Assembly: GCA_002293705.1 (NCBI GenBank)
Contig: DBDT01000031.1
Location: 1-17,777, forward strand
Reading direction: 5' to 3'
Origin: Candidatus Woesebacteria bacterium UBA925
Lineage (GTDB): Bacteria; Patescibacteriota; Microgenomatia; UBA8517
Length of the DNA: 17,777 nucleotides
Each line of letters begins with the position of its first letter. The stretch's first letter is position 1. Positions 1 through 5,339 of the stretch are shown piece by piece. Under the pieces are notes generated by a model that was given only the letters and a program-made list of their open reading frames with translations, was not told the DNA's origin and ran no database searches. The translations under genes and the position numbers were made by a program.

Positions 1-19
1 AGATGTGTATAAGAGACAG
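1..19 (+). other. Nextera/Tn5 mosaic-end adapter (library artefact)
   Basis: Bases 1-19 are AGATGTGTATAAGAGACAG, which is exactly the 19-bp Tn5 mosaic end used in Nextera tagmentation libraries. It is followed at once by mid-gene rpoA sequence, so it is untrimmed adapter and not genomic DNA. Translated in the rpoA frame it produces a false N-terminus MYKRQ, a signature of this adapter in protein data. The true chromosome continues upstream of base 20. Confidence 0.97.
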
Positions 20-835
20 TCCCTAAGGAGAGTACTTCTTACTTCTCTTCCTGGAGCCGCTATAACTGCGGTAACAATCGAGGGAGTTAAGCATCAATTC
101 TCTACCCTTAAAGGTGTTGGAGAGGACATGCTTGATTTCTGCCTCAACCTTAAAAAGGTTGCGGTTTCGTACAAAGGTACGGATCCGGTGAAGGCTACTT
201 TGTCTGCAAAAGGCCCAGGGGAAGTGAAGGCTGGAGATATTAAGGTTCCAACTGGAGTTACAATTGCAAACCCAGAAATGGTGATTGCTCATTTGGCTCA
301 AGGTGGAAAAATCGAGGCAACTTTGACTATCGAATCAGGAGTTGGATACCAACTTGCTGAAGAGAGAGAACAAACAGAGATAGGCTACATCCACTTGGAT
401 GCAAACTACTCACCTGTCGTTCGTGTCACACCAAAAGTTGAAGAAACTCGTGTCGGTAGGGTCACAAACTACGACAAGCTAACTTTGGAAGTTTGGACCA
501 ACGGAAGCGTAAAGCCATCCGAGGCCATCAAAGAAGCAGCTAGCGTACTATCAACTTACCTATCTCACTTGATATCGCCAACACATAAGCCAGTAGCACC
601 TCAACCAGTTGCCACCACTTCCAGCTCTGCTGGAGTAGGTAAGCTTTCGGTTGAAGAGTTGGGTCTACCAACCAGAGTAGCAAATGCGCTTATTAAGTCA
701 GGCTACGAGACAGTTGAGAAGCTAATTGCCGCACCACGAGCAGACCTTTTGTCTGTTAGAAATGTCGGCGACAAATCTCTTGACATGATCAACGAGCTTT
801 TGGCTGAGAAAGGAGTGAGACTTTCAGATGCGTAA
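20..835 (+). CDS. rpoA: RNA polymerase alpha subunit, 5'-truncated
   Basis: Alpha subunit of RNA polymerase; its N-terminal domain dimerises and nucleates beta/beta' assembly, and its C-terminal domain contacts UP-element DNA and activators. The readable part begins at the conserved LRRVLLTSLPG segment, equivalent to about residue 42 of E. coli RpoA, so roughly 41 residues are missing because the contig starts here. The dimerisation domain follows (EGVKHQFST, YSPVVRV), then a proline/serine-rich linker, then a complete alpha-CTD with the paired helix-hairpin-helix region (VEELGLPTRVANALIKSGY, LLSVRNVGDKSLDMI). An in-frame ATG at 5-7 lies inside the adapter and is not a real start. The stop overlaps the rplQ start by 8 bp, as expected for the end of a ribosomal protein operon. 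Confidence 0.96.
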   Translation, partial: SLRRVLLTSLPGAAITAVTIEGVKHQFSTLKGVGEDMLDFCLNLKKVAVSYKGTDPVKATLSAKGPGEVKAGDIKVPTGVTIANPEMVIAHLAQGGKIEATLTIESGVGYQLAEEREQTEIGYIHLDANYSPVVRVTPKVEETRVGRVTNYDKLTLEVWTNGSVKPSEAIKEAASVLSTYLSHLISPTHKPVAPQPVATTSSSAGVGKLSVEELGLPTRVANALIKSGYETVEKLIAAPRADLLSVRNVGDKSLDMINELLAEKGVRLSDA

Positions 836-1247
836 AAAAGTATTTGGAAGGAAACTTGGGAGGAGCAAAACCACCCGAGAAGCACTTTTTAGAAATATGG
901 CAGCTCAGTTTGTTGGGCAAGGAAGCATGAGTACCACTTATGCTAAGGCTAAGTCCATTCAGCCAATGATTGAGACTTTAGCTGGTCTTGCCAAGGAAGG
1001 CTCTGTTACATCTAAAAGAAAAGCATCAGCTTTACTTGGAAATAGCAGAAAAGCTTCCAACGCACTGTTTGCAACTGTCTTTCCAGAAAGCAAAAAGAGT
1101 GGATTTACTAGGATACTCTCTATGGTTTCTAGAAAAGGCGATGCATCCAAGATGGCCAGAATAGAATGGTCATTTGAAAAGGTCGCTCAAGCTGAGGCCG
1201 AAAAATCTAGTACAAAACAGGTATCAAGCAAAGTAAAAAAGGCTTGA
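828..1247 (+). CDS. rplQ: 50S ribosomal protein L17
   Basis: L17 of the large ribosomal subunit, at the exit-tunnel side. The N-terminus MRKKVFGRKLGRSKTTREAL has the family signature (GRKLGR, followed by RNMAAQF). The protein is 139 residues; the core is about 110-115 and the rest is a Lys/Ala/Ser-rich tail. The ATG overlaps the rpoA stop by 8 bp, so translation is probably coupled; an AGGAG at about 811-815 inside rpoA is some 12 nt upstream, farther than an ideal SD. The stop is TGA, which shows that UGA terminates translation in this organism. rpoA-rplQ-rplM-rpsI is a widely conserved gene order. Confidence 0.96.
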   Translation: MRKKVFGRKLGRSKTTREALFRNMAAQFVGQGSMSTTYAKAKSIQPMIETLAGLAKEGSVTSKRKASALLGNSRKASNALFATVFPESKKSGFTRILSMVSRKGDASKMARIEWSFEKVAQAEAEKSSTKQVSSKVKKA

Positions 1248-1271
1248 TGCCTGAAGTTGTAAAAGATAAAT

Positions 1272-1661
1272 ATGAAAAAAACATATCAACCAAAACAAAG
1301 TGAAGTAGTCAGGTCTACCCACACAGTAGATGCAACAGGTAAGGTGGTCGGAAGACTTGCCTCACAGATTGCAACTCTTTTGATGGGTAAGCACAAGGCT
1401 AACTACAGCGCCCACATGGACAGCGGAGATCGTGTTGTTGTCAAAAATGGTGAGGCCGTTGTTTTTACTGGACGAAAAAACAAAGACAAGGTCTATCAAA
1501 AGCACTCAGGTTTTCCAGGAGGATTCAAAGAAGTATCTGTGGAGAAGCTTAGAAAAATTGCACCTAATCGCATTTTAGAGCAAGCAGTGTACAATATGCT
1601 TCCTGCAAATAGACTTAGATCACAAAGAATGGCAAGACTTAGATTTGAAGAAAACAAATAA
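1272..1661 (+). CDS. rplM: 50S ribosomal protein L13
   Basis: L13, an early-assembling large-subunit protein. Recognised from VVDATGK-type DATGKVVGRLAS near residue 17, the GDRVVVKNGEAV strand, the KVYQKHSGFPGG segment and the C-terminal MLPANRLRSQRM motif. Length is 129 residues against about 142 in E. coli, so it is slightly short but complete in its core. It lies 24 bp after rplQ and 13 bp before rpsI. No Shine-Dalgarno sequence is visible before the ATG, only an A-rich stretch, as with most genes in this window. Confidence 0.96.
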   Translation: MKKTYQPKQSEVVRSTHTVDATGKVVGRLASQIATLLMGKHKANYSAHMDSGDRVVVKNGEAVVFTGRKNKDKVYQKHSGFPGGFKEVSVEKLRKIAPNRILEQAVYNMLPANRLRSQRMARLRFEENK

Positions 1662-1674
1662 TTACTAAATAAAT

Positions 1675-2109
1675 ATGGCAGCCAAAGCAAAAACCAAAGA
1701 AGCAGTTAAGACACCTGTTGATTATGTGCAGGCCGTGGGCAGAAGAAGAACTGCCAGTGCAAGAGTGAGAGTTTACAAAGGCGACAAGGAAAGCAAGGTC
1801 AACGATAAGTTGATTGGAACTTATTTTCCTGGAGCAGCTGCAACAGCTGTCTGGCAGAGACCACTTAGCCTAACTGGAGTCTTGGGTAAGTTTTATGTGA
1901 CAGCCAAGGTTGTTGGTGGTGGTAAGCAAAGCCAACTTGAAGCAGTAGTTCATGGTATTGCAAGAGCCCTCTCTGCAATGGACGAAACAGCTTTCAGGCC
2001 AGCATTAAAATCAGCAGGACTACTTACCAGAGACTCAAGAGAGAGGCAGCGAAGACAAGCTGGTAAGGGTGGAAAGTCAAGGCGTGCCAAGCAATCTCCA
2101 AAGCGATAA
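1675..2109 (+). CDS. rpsI: 30S ribosomal protein S9
   Basis: S9 of the small subunit; its C-terminal tail reaches the P-site tRNA. The signatures are AVGRRRTASARVRV near residue 20, VVGGGKQSQLEAVVHGIARAL in the centre (glycine-rich turn plus helix), and LLTRDSRERQRRQAGKGG toward the end. The chain closes with SPKR, keeping the family's terminal Lys-Arg. A Lys/Ala-rich N-terminal extension makes it 144 residues against about 130 in E. coli. It is the last gene of the ribosomal operon; no hairpin terminator is visible in the 82 bp that follow, which instead hold the lysS promoter. Confidence 0.96.
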   Translation: MAAKAKTKEAVKTPVDYVQAVGRRRTASARVRVYKGDKESKVNDKLIGTYFPGAAATAVWQRPLSLTGVLGKFYVTAKVVGGGKQSQLEAVVHGIARALSAMDETAFRPALKSAGLLTRDSRERQRRQAGKGGKSRRAKQSPKR

Positions 2110-2177
2110 TCTTACTATCTGTACTGAAGTTGTTTTTAGCTCCTGAGTTTCTGTCTAGTTTGAGTTAGAAAATGAGA

Positions 2178-2183
2178 TATACT
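2178..2183 (+). promoter_or_regulatory. -10 box of lysS, predicting a leaderless mRNA
   Basis: TATACT (5 of 6 to TATAAT) ends 8 nt before the lysS ATG at 2192, so transcription should begin at or within a base or two of the start codon. No convincing -35 stands 16-18 bp upstream, which makes the promoter prediction tentative. There is no SD between this box and the ATG. Confidence 0.55.
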
Positions 2184-2191
2184 AGCTTCAT

Positions 2192-3727
2192 ATGAGTGGC
2201 AACACATTGAATGAAATTCGAAGAGTAAGGCTTGAAAAGATTAACAAGCTTGTAGAGTTGGGATTCTCTCCTTTTCCTGCTGAGTCACATTTTACTCACA
2301 AAAATTCTGAACTGATTGAAAAGTTTGGTGATCTAGAAGGCTCGCAGGTTGTTATTGTGGGTAGGCTAATGAGCTTTAGAGAGCATGGAGCACTTTCCTT
2401 TGGCCACTTAAGGGACAGCAGTGGGGACATACAGCTGTTTTTGAAAGAGGGTGTTTTGAGTGCGAGCAGCACCAGTCTTGGCTATGACCAACTTTCTTTA
2501 GTAGATGTTGGAGATTTCCTTCAGGTTTCAGGGAAACTTATAAAAACCAGTAGAGGTGAGATATCGGTTGAGGCAACTTCATTAATTATTCTTTCCAAAT
2601 CAATCAGACCACTTCCTGAAAAATGGGAAGGAGTAACTGACCCCGAGACAAGGTTTAGAAAAAGATATCTGGAGATGATCATGGATCCATCCGCCAAGGA
2701 TTTGTTCTTAAGAAAGGCCAAGTTTTGGAAAGCAAATAGACAGTTTTTAGCTGACAATGGTTTTGTAGAGGTTGAAACTCCAATCATGGAGCATGTGACC
2801 GGGGGAGCCGATGCAAAGCCTTTTGTGACCCACCACAATGCCTTAGACGAGGATTTCTACTTAAGAATATCAACTGAGTTGTATCAAAAAAGACTAATCT
2901 CTGCAGGTTTTGAAAAAATCTATACACTTGGTCCTAATTTTAGAAACGAGGGCATTGATGATGAGCACCTTCAAGAGTACTACCAGGTTGAGTGGTACTG
3001 GGCATATGCCACTTACAGGCACAACATGGAGTTGGTTAAAAATATGTTCAGATACATTGCAGAAAATGTATACGGTAAGACTAAGTTCACCAAAGGTAGC
3101 TATGAGTTTGACCTGTCTTCTGATTGGCCAGAGATTGATTACAGGAGCGCAGTTAACTCCTACCACAAGGTGGATATTGAAAAGGATAGTTTGGAAGTAT
3201 TGAAGGCACGACTAAATGATGCTGGGGTATTTTTAGAGGAATCAGCTGATCGTGGTAGGGTAGTGGACAATCTTTGGAAGGTTGTAAGAAAAACAATTGC
3301 AGGCCCAGCATTTCTGGTTAACCATCCTGTGTCAATTTCTCCGCTTGCCAAGTCAGACACTTCTGATCCAACAGTCACTCAAAGGTTCCAGGTTATTATT
3401 GCTGGTACCGAGCTTGGTAATGGCTATAGTGAGTTGAATGATCCAACAGACCAATACAGAAGATTTCTAGACCAGCAAAAAGCGCGTGATGCAGGGGATG
3501 ATGAGGCGCAGATGATGGATATTGATTATGTTGAAATGCTTGAATATGGAATGCCACCAACAAGTGGGTATGGCCAAAGTGAGAGGGTGTTTTGGTTTTT
3601 GGAAAATGTAAGTGCACGAGAAGGAACAATATTCCCACAAATGAAGAGAAGTTTAGACAAGTCTGTAGAATTAATTTATCCAGAGTACTGGGAAATGGTT
3701 AAGAAACTGGAAGAAGTGAACCAATAA
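2192..3727 (+). CDS. lysS: Lysyl-tRNA synthetase, class II
   Basis: Attaches lysine to tRNA-Lys. The N-terminal OB-fold anticodon-binding domain spans about residues 50-140 (VVIVGRLMSFREHG, LSFGHLRDSSGDIQLF). The class II catalytic core follows: GGADAKPFVTHHNALDEDFYLRIS, motif 2 FRNEG at 250-254, the lysine-pocket segment HPVSISPLAK, and ELGNGYSELNDPTDQ. These last segments are diagnostic for LysRS against AspRS and AsnRS. Motif 3 (residues 459-465) reads GYGQSER followed by VFWFL; it keeps the ATP-binding Arg but is one residue shorter than the usual GxGxGxDR. Length of 511 matches bacterial LysRS. The gene has its own promoter and its last 29 bp overlap the convergent VIT gene. Confidence 0.95.
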   Translation: MSGNTLNEIRRVRLEKINKLVELGFSPFPAESHFTHKNSELIEKFGDLEGSQVVIVGRLMSFREHGALSFGHLRDSSGDIQLFLKEGVLSASSTSLGYDQLSLVDVGDFLQVSGKLIKTSRGEISVEATSLIILSKSIRPLPEKWEGVTDPETRFRKRYLEMIMDPSAKDLFLRKAKFWKANRQFLADNGFVEVETPIMEHVTGGADAKPFVTHHNALDEDFYLRISTELYQKRLISAGFEKIYTLGPNFRNEGIDDEHLQEYYQVEWYWAYATYRHNMELVKNMFRYIAENVYGKTKFTKGSYEFDLSSDWPEIDYRSAVNSYHKVDIEKDSLEVLKARLNDAGVFLEESADRGRVVDNLWKVVRKTIAGPAFLVNHPVSISPLAKSDTSDPTVTQRFQVIIAGTELGNGYSELNDPTDQYRRFLDQQKARDAGDDEAQMMDIDYVEMLEYGMPPTSGYGQSERVFWFLENVSAREGTIFPQMKRSLDKSVELIYPEYWEMVKKLEEVNQ

Positions 3728-4208
3728 GAACACCAGCAGCAATTGCAAGACCTCCTAGAACCATTGTTTTCACGCCTCTTTTGACAACCTTTCCTTTGTA
3801 TTGTGCTGCACTTATTGCACCAAGACCAAAAAGAGCAACAAGTGTAAGTGAGACTGAAATTATGAATGCTGTCTCTTTGGGGAATATTACGTATGGTAGT
3901 AGCGGGATGACGCCTGCTATTGCATAGGAGATAAACATCACTACTCCTCCTGCTACTGCCGACTTATCTGTCTTTTTTTTCTTCTCAATTAAGTCCTCCG
4001 TACTGTCCTCCGCAAGAAAGCTTCCAACACCCATTGAAAAGGCTTCAACCAAAACAAGAATTACTCCAGTTGTAAAAATAGTTGCAGTCGAAACTCCAGC
4101 TACAGCAATTCCAGACAGTAGTCCTACTGTTGAAACCAAGCTATCTTCAACACCAAAAATAAAATTTCGTAAGTAAACTTCGGCCGTCGACTTGAGCTTT
4201 TTTGCCAT
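3699..4208 (-). CDS. VIT1/CCC1-family membrane protein (putative Fe/Mn transporter)
   Basis: Resembles the VIT/CCC1 family, whose members move Fe2+ or Mn2+ across membranes. The N-terminal motif FIFGVEDSLVSTVGLLSGIA (residues 17-36) is the family's first helix, with the conserved Asp/Ser after the GVED turn. About five hydrophobic helices can be counted (roughly 20-37, 42-62, 83-108, 112-135, 145-165), separated by an acidic then basic loop (EDSTEDLIEKKKK) where longer VIT proteins carry the metal-binding domain. At 169 residues it is a short form. It is convergent with lysS, sharing 29 bp, and divergent from the small gene at 4292. The metal specificity and direction of transport are not visible in the sequence. 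Its -10 box lies 5 nt before the ATG, so the mRNA is probably leaderless. Confidence 0.85.
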   Translation of the reverse strand: MAKKLKSTAEVYLRNFIFGVEDSLVSTVGLLSGIAVAGVSTATIFTTGVILVLVEAFSMGVGSFLAEDSTEDLIEKKKKTDKSAVAGGVVMFISYAIAGVIPLLPYVIFPKETAFIISVSLTLVALFGLGAISAAQYKGKVVKRGVKTMVLGGLAIAAGVLIGSLLPVS

Positions 4209-4213
4209 ATTTC

Positions 4214-4243
4214 ATCTTAGTCCTTTTTCTTTGTGCTTGACAA
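4214..4243 (-). promoter_or_regulatory. Promoter of the VIT-family gene (minus strand)
   Basis: Read on the minus strand: -35 TTGTCA (4243-4238), 18-bp spacer, -10 TAAGAT (4219-4214). The -10 ends 5 nt before the ATG at 4208, so the predicted transcript starts at about the A of the start codon. The -35 overlaps the -35 of the divergent promoter at 4237-4242 inside a 23-bp dyad. Confidence 0.6.
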
Positions 4244-4251
4244 GCTCAAAG
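4229..4251. promoter_or_regulatory. 23-bp dyad centred between divergent promoters (possible operator)
   Basis: Left arm CTTTGTGCTTG (4229-4239), central A (4240), right arm CAAGCTCAAAG (4241-4251). The arms match at 10 of 11 positions. The dyad contains the -35 elements of both the VIT gene (minus) and the small gene at 4292 (plus), so a protein bound here could affect both promoters. It may also simply reflect two back-to-back -35 boxes. Confidence 0.5.
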
Positions 4252-4266
4252 AAGCTCGCGTATGGT
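4237..4266 (+). promoter_or_regulatory. Promoter of the 69-residue protein gene
   Basis: Consensus -35 TTGACA (4237-4242), 18-bp spacer, -10 TATGGT (4261-4266, 4 of 6). Transcription would start near 4273, two bases before a perfect SD. The -10 box covers the in-frame ATG at 4262, so that ATG would not be in the mRNA; this decides the start at 4292. Confidence 0.6.
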
Positions 4267-4274
4267 GGAGCGTG

Positions 4275-4284
4275 AAGGAGGTGA
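4275..4284 (+). promoter_or_regulatory. Ten-base perfect Shine-Dalgarno site
   Basis: AAGGAGGTGA at 4275-4284 is fully complementary to the usual 16S rRNA 3' end (UCACCUCCUU). It is 7 nt from the TTG at 4292. It is the strongest SD in the window, in a genome section where most genes have none, and it selects the TTG start. Confidence 0.75.
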
Positions 4285-4291
4285 GGCACAA

Positions 4292-4501
4292 TTGAACGAA
4301 GTAAAGTTCTATAACGTAAAAACTAGAGACTTTTCCGTCGTGCCTGTCTCCCAAGTAAAGAAAAAGATTTATGAAAGAAAAACTAAGAGTGGAGATTTGC
4401 AAACCAGATATGCTCTAAGAGCGACTGTTGATGGAGTAAATCTAACTACTTTTGTTAAAAAAGAAGTATATGAAAGCTTGAGCGTCCCAGTCGAAAACTA
4501 A
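4292..4501 (+). CDS. Small hypothetical protein, 69 residues, TTG start
   Basis: I do not recognise this protein. From the TTG at 4292 it reads MNEVKFYNVKTRDF and ends SVPVEN. It is hydrophilic, about 69 residues, rich in Lys and Val, with no Cys and no membrane segment; the pattern of alternating polar and hydrophobic residues suggests a small beta-rich domain (VKFYNVKTRDFSVVPVS, RYALRATVDGVNLTTFVKK). An in-frame ATG exists 30 bp upstream (4262) but lies inside the -10 box, so I choose the TTG, which has a perfect SD. The gene is followed by a hairpin terminator and is probably monocistronic. Promoter, SD and terminator together make it a real gene. It may be a nucleic-acid or ribosome-associated protein, but this is only a guess from its basic composition. 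Confidence 0.75.
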   Translation: MNEVKFYNVKTRDFSVVPVSQVKKKIYERKTKSGDLQTRYALRATVDGVNLTTFVKKEVYESLSVPVEN

Positions 4502-4523
4502 GGACATCAGTTTTTGTAAAACT

Positions 4524-4560
4524 AATCACCCCTATTTTTTAAGTAGGGGTGATTTTGTGT
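4524..4560 (+). terminator. Intrinsic terminator after the 69-residue protein gene
   Basis: Perfect 11-bp stem AATCACCCCTA (4524-4534) / TAGGGGTGATT (4544-4554), 9-nt loop, then a short U-rich run TTGTGT. It lies 22 bp after the stop at 4501. The upstream A run at 4517-4520 gives partial function on the other strand as well. Confidence 0.8.
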
Positions 4561-4571
4561 TAGAATAATCG

Positions 4572-4580
4572 TGTTAAATT
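4572..4580 (+). promoter_or_regulatory. Extended -10 promoter for the gene at 4614
   Basis: TG-T-TAAATT at 4572-4580 fits an extended -10 (TGn plus -10). The same string CGTGTTAAA occurs in the rnpB promoter at 11095-11103. Transcription would start near 4587, leaving a leader of about 27 nt that contains the SD at 4601-4607. No good -35 is present. Confidence 0.4.
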
Positions 4581-4613
4581 CTGCATGTAACATATTGGGA
4601 AAGAGGTAATATC

Positions 4614-5102
4614 TTGATTAACTGGAGTCAGGTGGATAAAGTGTGTATAACTGATCCGTTTAATAACCCTGGCGGCACCTTGATTTTTAAACTTGACGAC
4701 TCATTTCTTAAAAGCGATGGTGGCCAGTTTAGTATTCCGGACAGAGTTATTTTTACCACATCAACAGAATGGTCGGCAGTGGATTCTGATGGTAACAAGA
4801 TTGAAGTAGAAGACCCGCAAGGACTCTATGGTCACCTAACTAGAACATTGGATTGGGCGACTTGGGACCAACTGATAGAAGCATTGTCTGAGTACCACCT
4901 GGACTTCACCTTTGTTAACGTACTACAAGACAATCTTTTTGAAATGACGGTATATCTCCGTGATGTACAAGGTAGGCCTATTGTAAACCTTGGTGGTCTT
5001 GATAAAGCCGATGTTGACCATCGAACTATTAGATTGGTTTTGGCACAAATGAGGATTATTGGCCTGCGCTATTCTGAGAAGCTACAGAAACCAGAAACCT
5101 AG
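4614..5102 (+). CDS. Hypothetical protein, 162 residues, TTG start
   Basis: I do not recognise a family. The TTG start at 4614 follows an SD-like AAGAGGT (4601-4607) at 6 nt, and no in-frame ATG gives a better N-terminus. The protein starts MINWSQVDKVCITDPFNNPG and is acidic and soluble, with no signal peptide or membrane segment. Visible segments: a predicted beta-rich first half (GTLIFKLDDSFL, RVIFTTSTEWSAV), a helix (LDWATWDQLIEALSEYH), and a second beta stretch ending in VNLGGLDKADVDHRTIRLVLAQM. It is isolated between the terminator at 4524-4560 and the hairpin at 5106-5132, so it is a single-gene transcription unit. With its SD and TTG start it resembles its neighbour at 4292 in expression style. 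No function can be assigned. Confidence 0.75.
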   Translation: MINWSQVDKVCITDPFNNPGGTLIFKLDDSFLKSDGGQFSIPDRVIFTTSTEWSAVDSDGNKIEVEDPQGLYGHLTRTLDWATWDQLIEALSEYHLDFTFVNVLQDNLFEMTVYLRDVQGRPIVNLGGLDKADVDHRTIRLVLAQMRIIGLRYSEKLQKPET

Positions 5103-5105
5103 TAT

Positions 5106-5132
5106 ATTTGCCACCGCAACGCGGTGGCAAAT
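5106..5132. terminator. Hairpin, probable bidirectional terminator
   Basis: Perfect 12-bp inverted repeat ATTTGCCACCGC (5106-5117) / GCGGTGGCAAAT (5121-5132) with a 3-nt loop, starting 4 bp after the stop of the gene at 5102. The U-tract is weak on both strands (TGTG on plus, ATAC on minus). It separates this gene from the tRNA-Pro transcribed toward it, so it probably ends both transcripts. Confidence 0.65.
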
Positions 5133-5204
5133 TGTGTGCTCGTATCGCGTGAGACGGTTGCAGTAAATTTATATTAATTCTACTTGGTTATAAATTATTT
5201 TGTG

Positions 5205-5275
5205 TCGGGGTACCAGGAATCGAACCTGGACCGCGCGCACCCCATGCGCGCATTCTGCCTCTAAACTATACCCCG
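5205..5275 (-). tRNA. tRNA-Pro (anticodon GGG)
   Basis: Complete cloverleaf on the minus strand. Acceptor stem CGGGGTA/TACCCCG (7 bp), D arm with GTTT/GAAT and loop AGAGGCA, anticodon stem CGCGC/GCGCG with loop ATGGGGT, 4-nt variable loop, T arm CCAGG-TTCGATT-CCTGG, and discriminator A. The anticodon GGG is at 5243-5241 and reads CCC and CCU; the G after it is typical of tRNA-Pro and the loop ATGGGGT is the same as in E. coli proL. The 3' end is followed by CACAAAA, so CCA is not encoded and must be added by CCA-adding enzyme. It is divergent from recA. Confidence 0.95.
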
Positions 5276-5284
5276 TTTGTCGCA

Positions 5285-5293
5285 ATTCTATCA
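5285..5293 (-). promoter_or_regulatory. Extended -10 promoter of tRNA-Pro
   Basis: On the minus strand TG-A-TAGAAT (5293-5285) is an extended -10 lying 9 nt before the mature tRNA 5' end at 5275. The -35 position is weak. It sits back to back with the recA promoter; its upstream region overlaps the recA -35 at 5304-5309. Confidence 0.5.
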
Positions 5294-5303
5294 TGCTTGC
5301 CTA

Positions 5304-5332
5304 TTGCTAGCCCTTTCACCAGGTGGTATACA
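5304..5332 (+). promoter_or_regulatory. recA promoter, predicting a leaderless mRNA
   Basis: -35 TTGCTA (5304-5309), 17-bp spacer, -10 TATACA (5327-5332). The -10 ends 7 nt before the recA ATG at 5340, so transcription should start at the start codon. I see no LexA-type operator (neither CTGT-n8-ACAG nor GAAC-n4-GTTC) in the region. Confidence 0.65.
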
Positions 5333-5339
5333 AATAGAA

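Noticed and set aside
2110..2177. Search for a terminator after rpsI
   Set aside because: Only a T-run near 2130 is present, with no stable stem before it; I do not call a terminator.
5277..5339. A longer recA beginning at TTG 5277 (21 extra residues)
   Set aside because: It would start next to the tRNA 5' end and contain both the tRNA and recA promoters; the extra residues do not resemble RecA, and ATG 5340 sits ideally after the -10 box.
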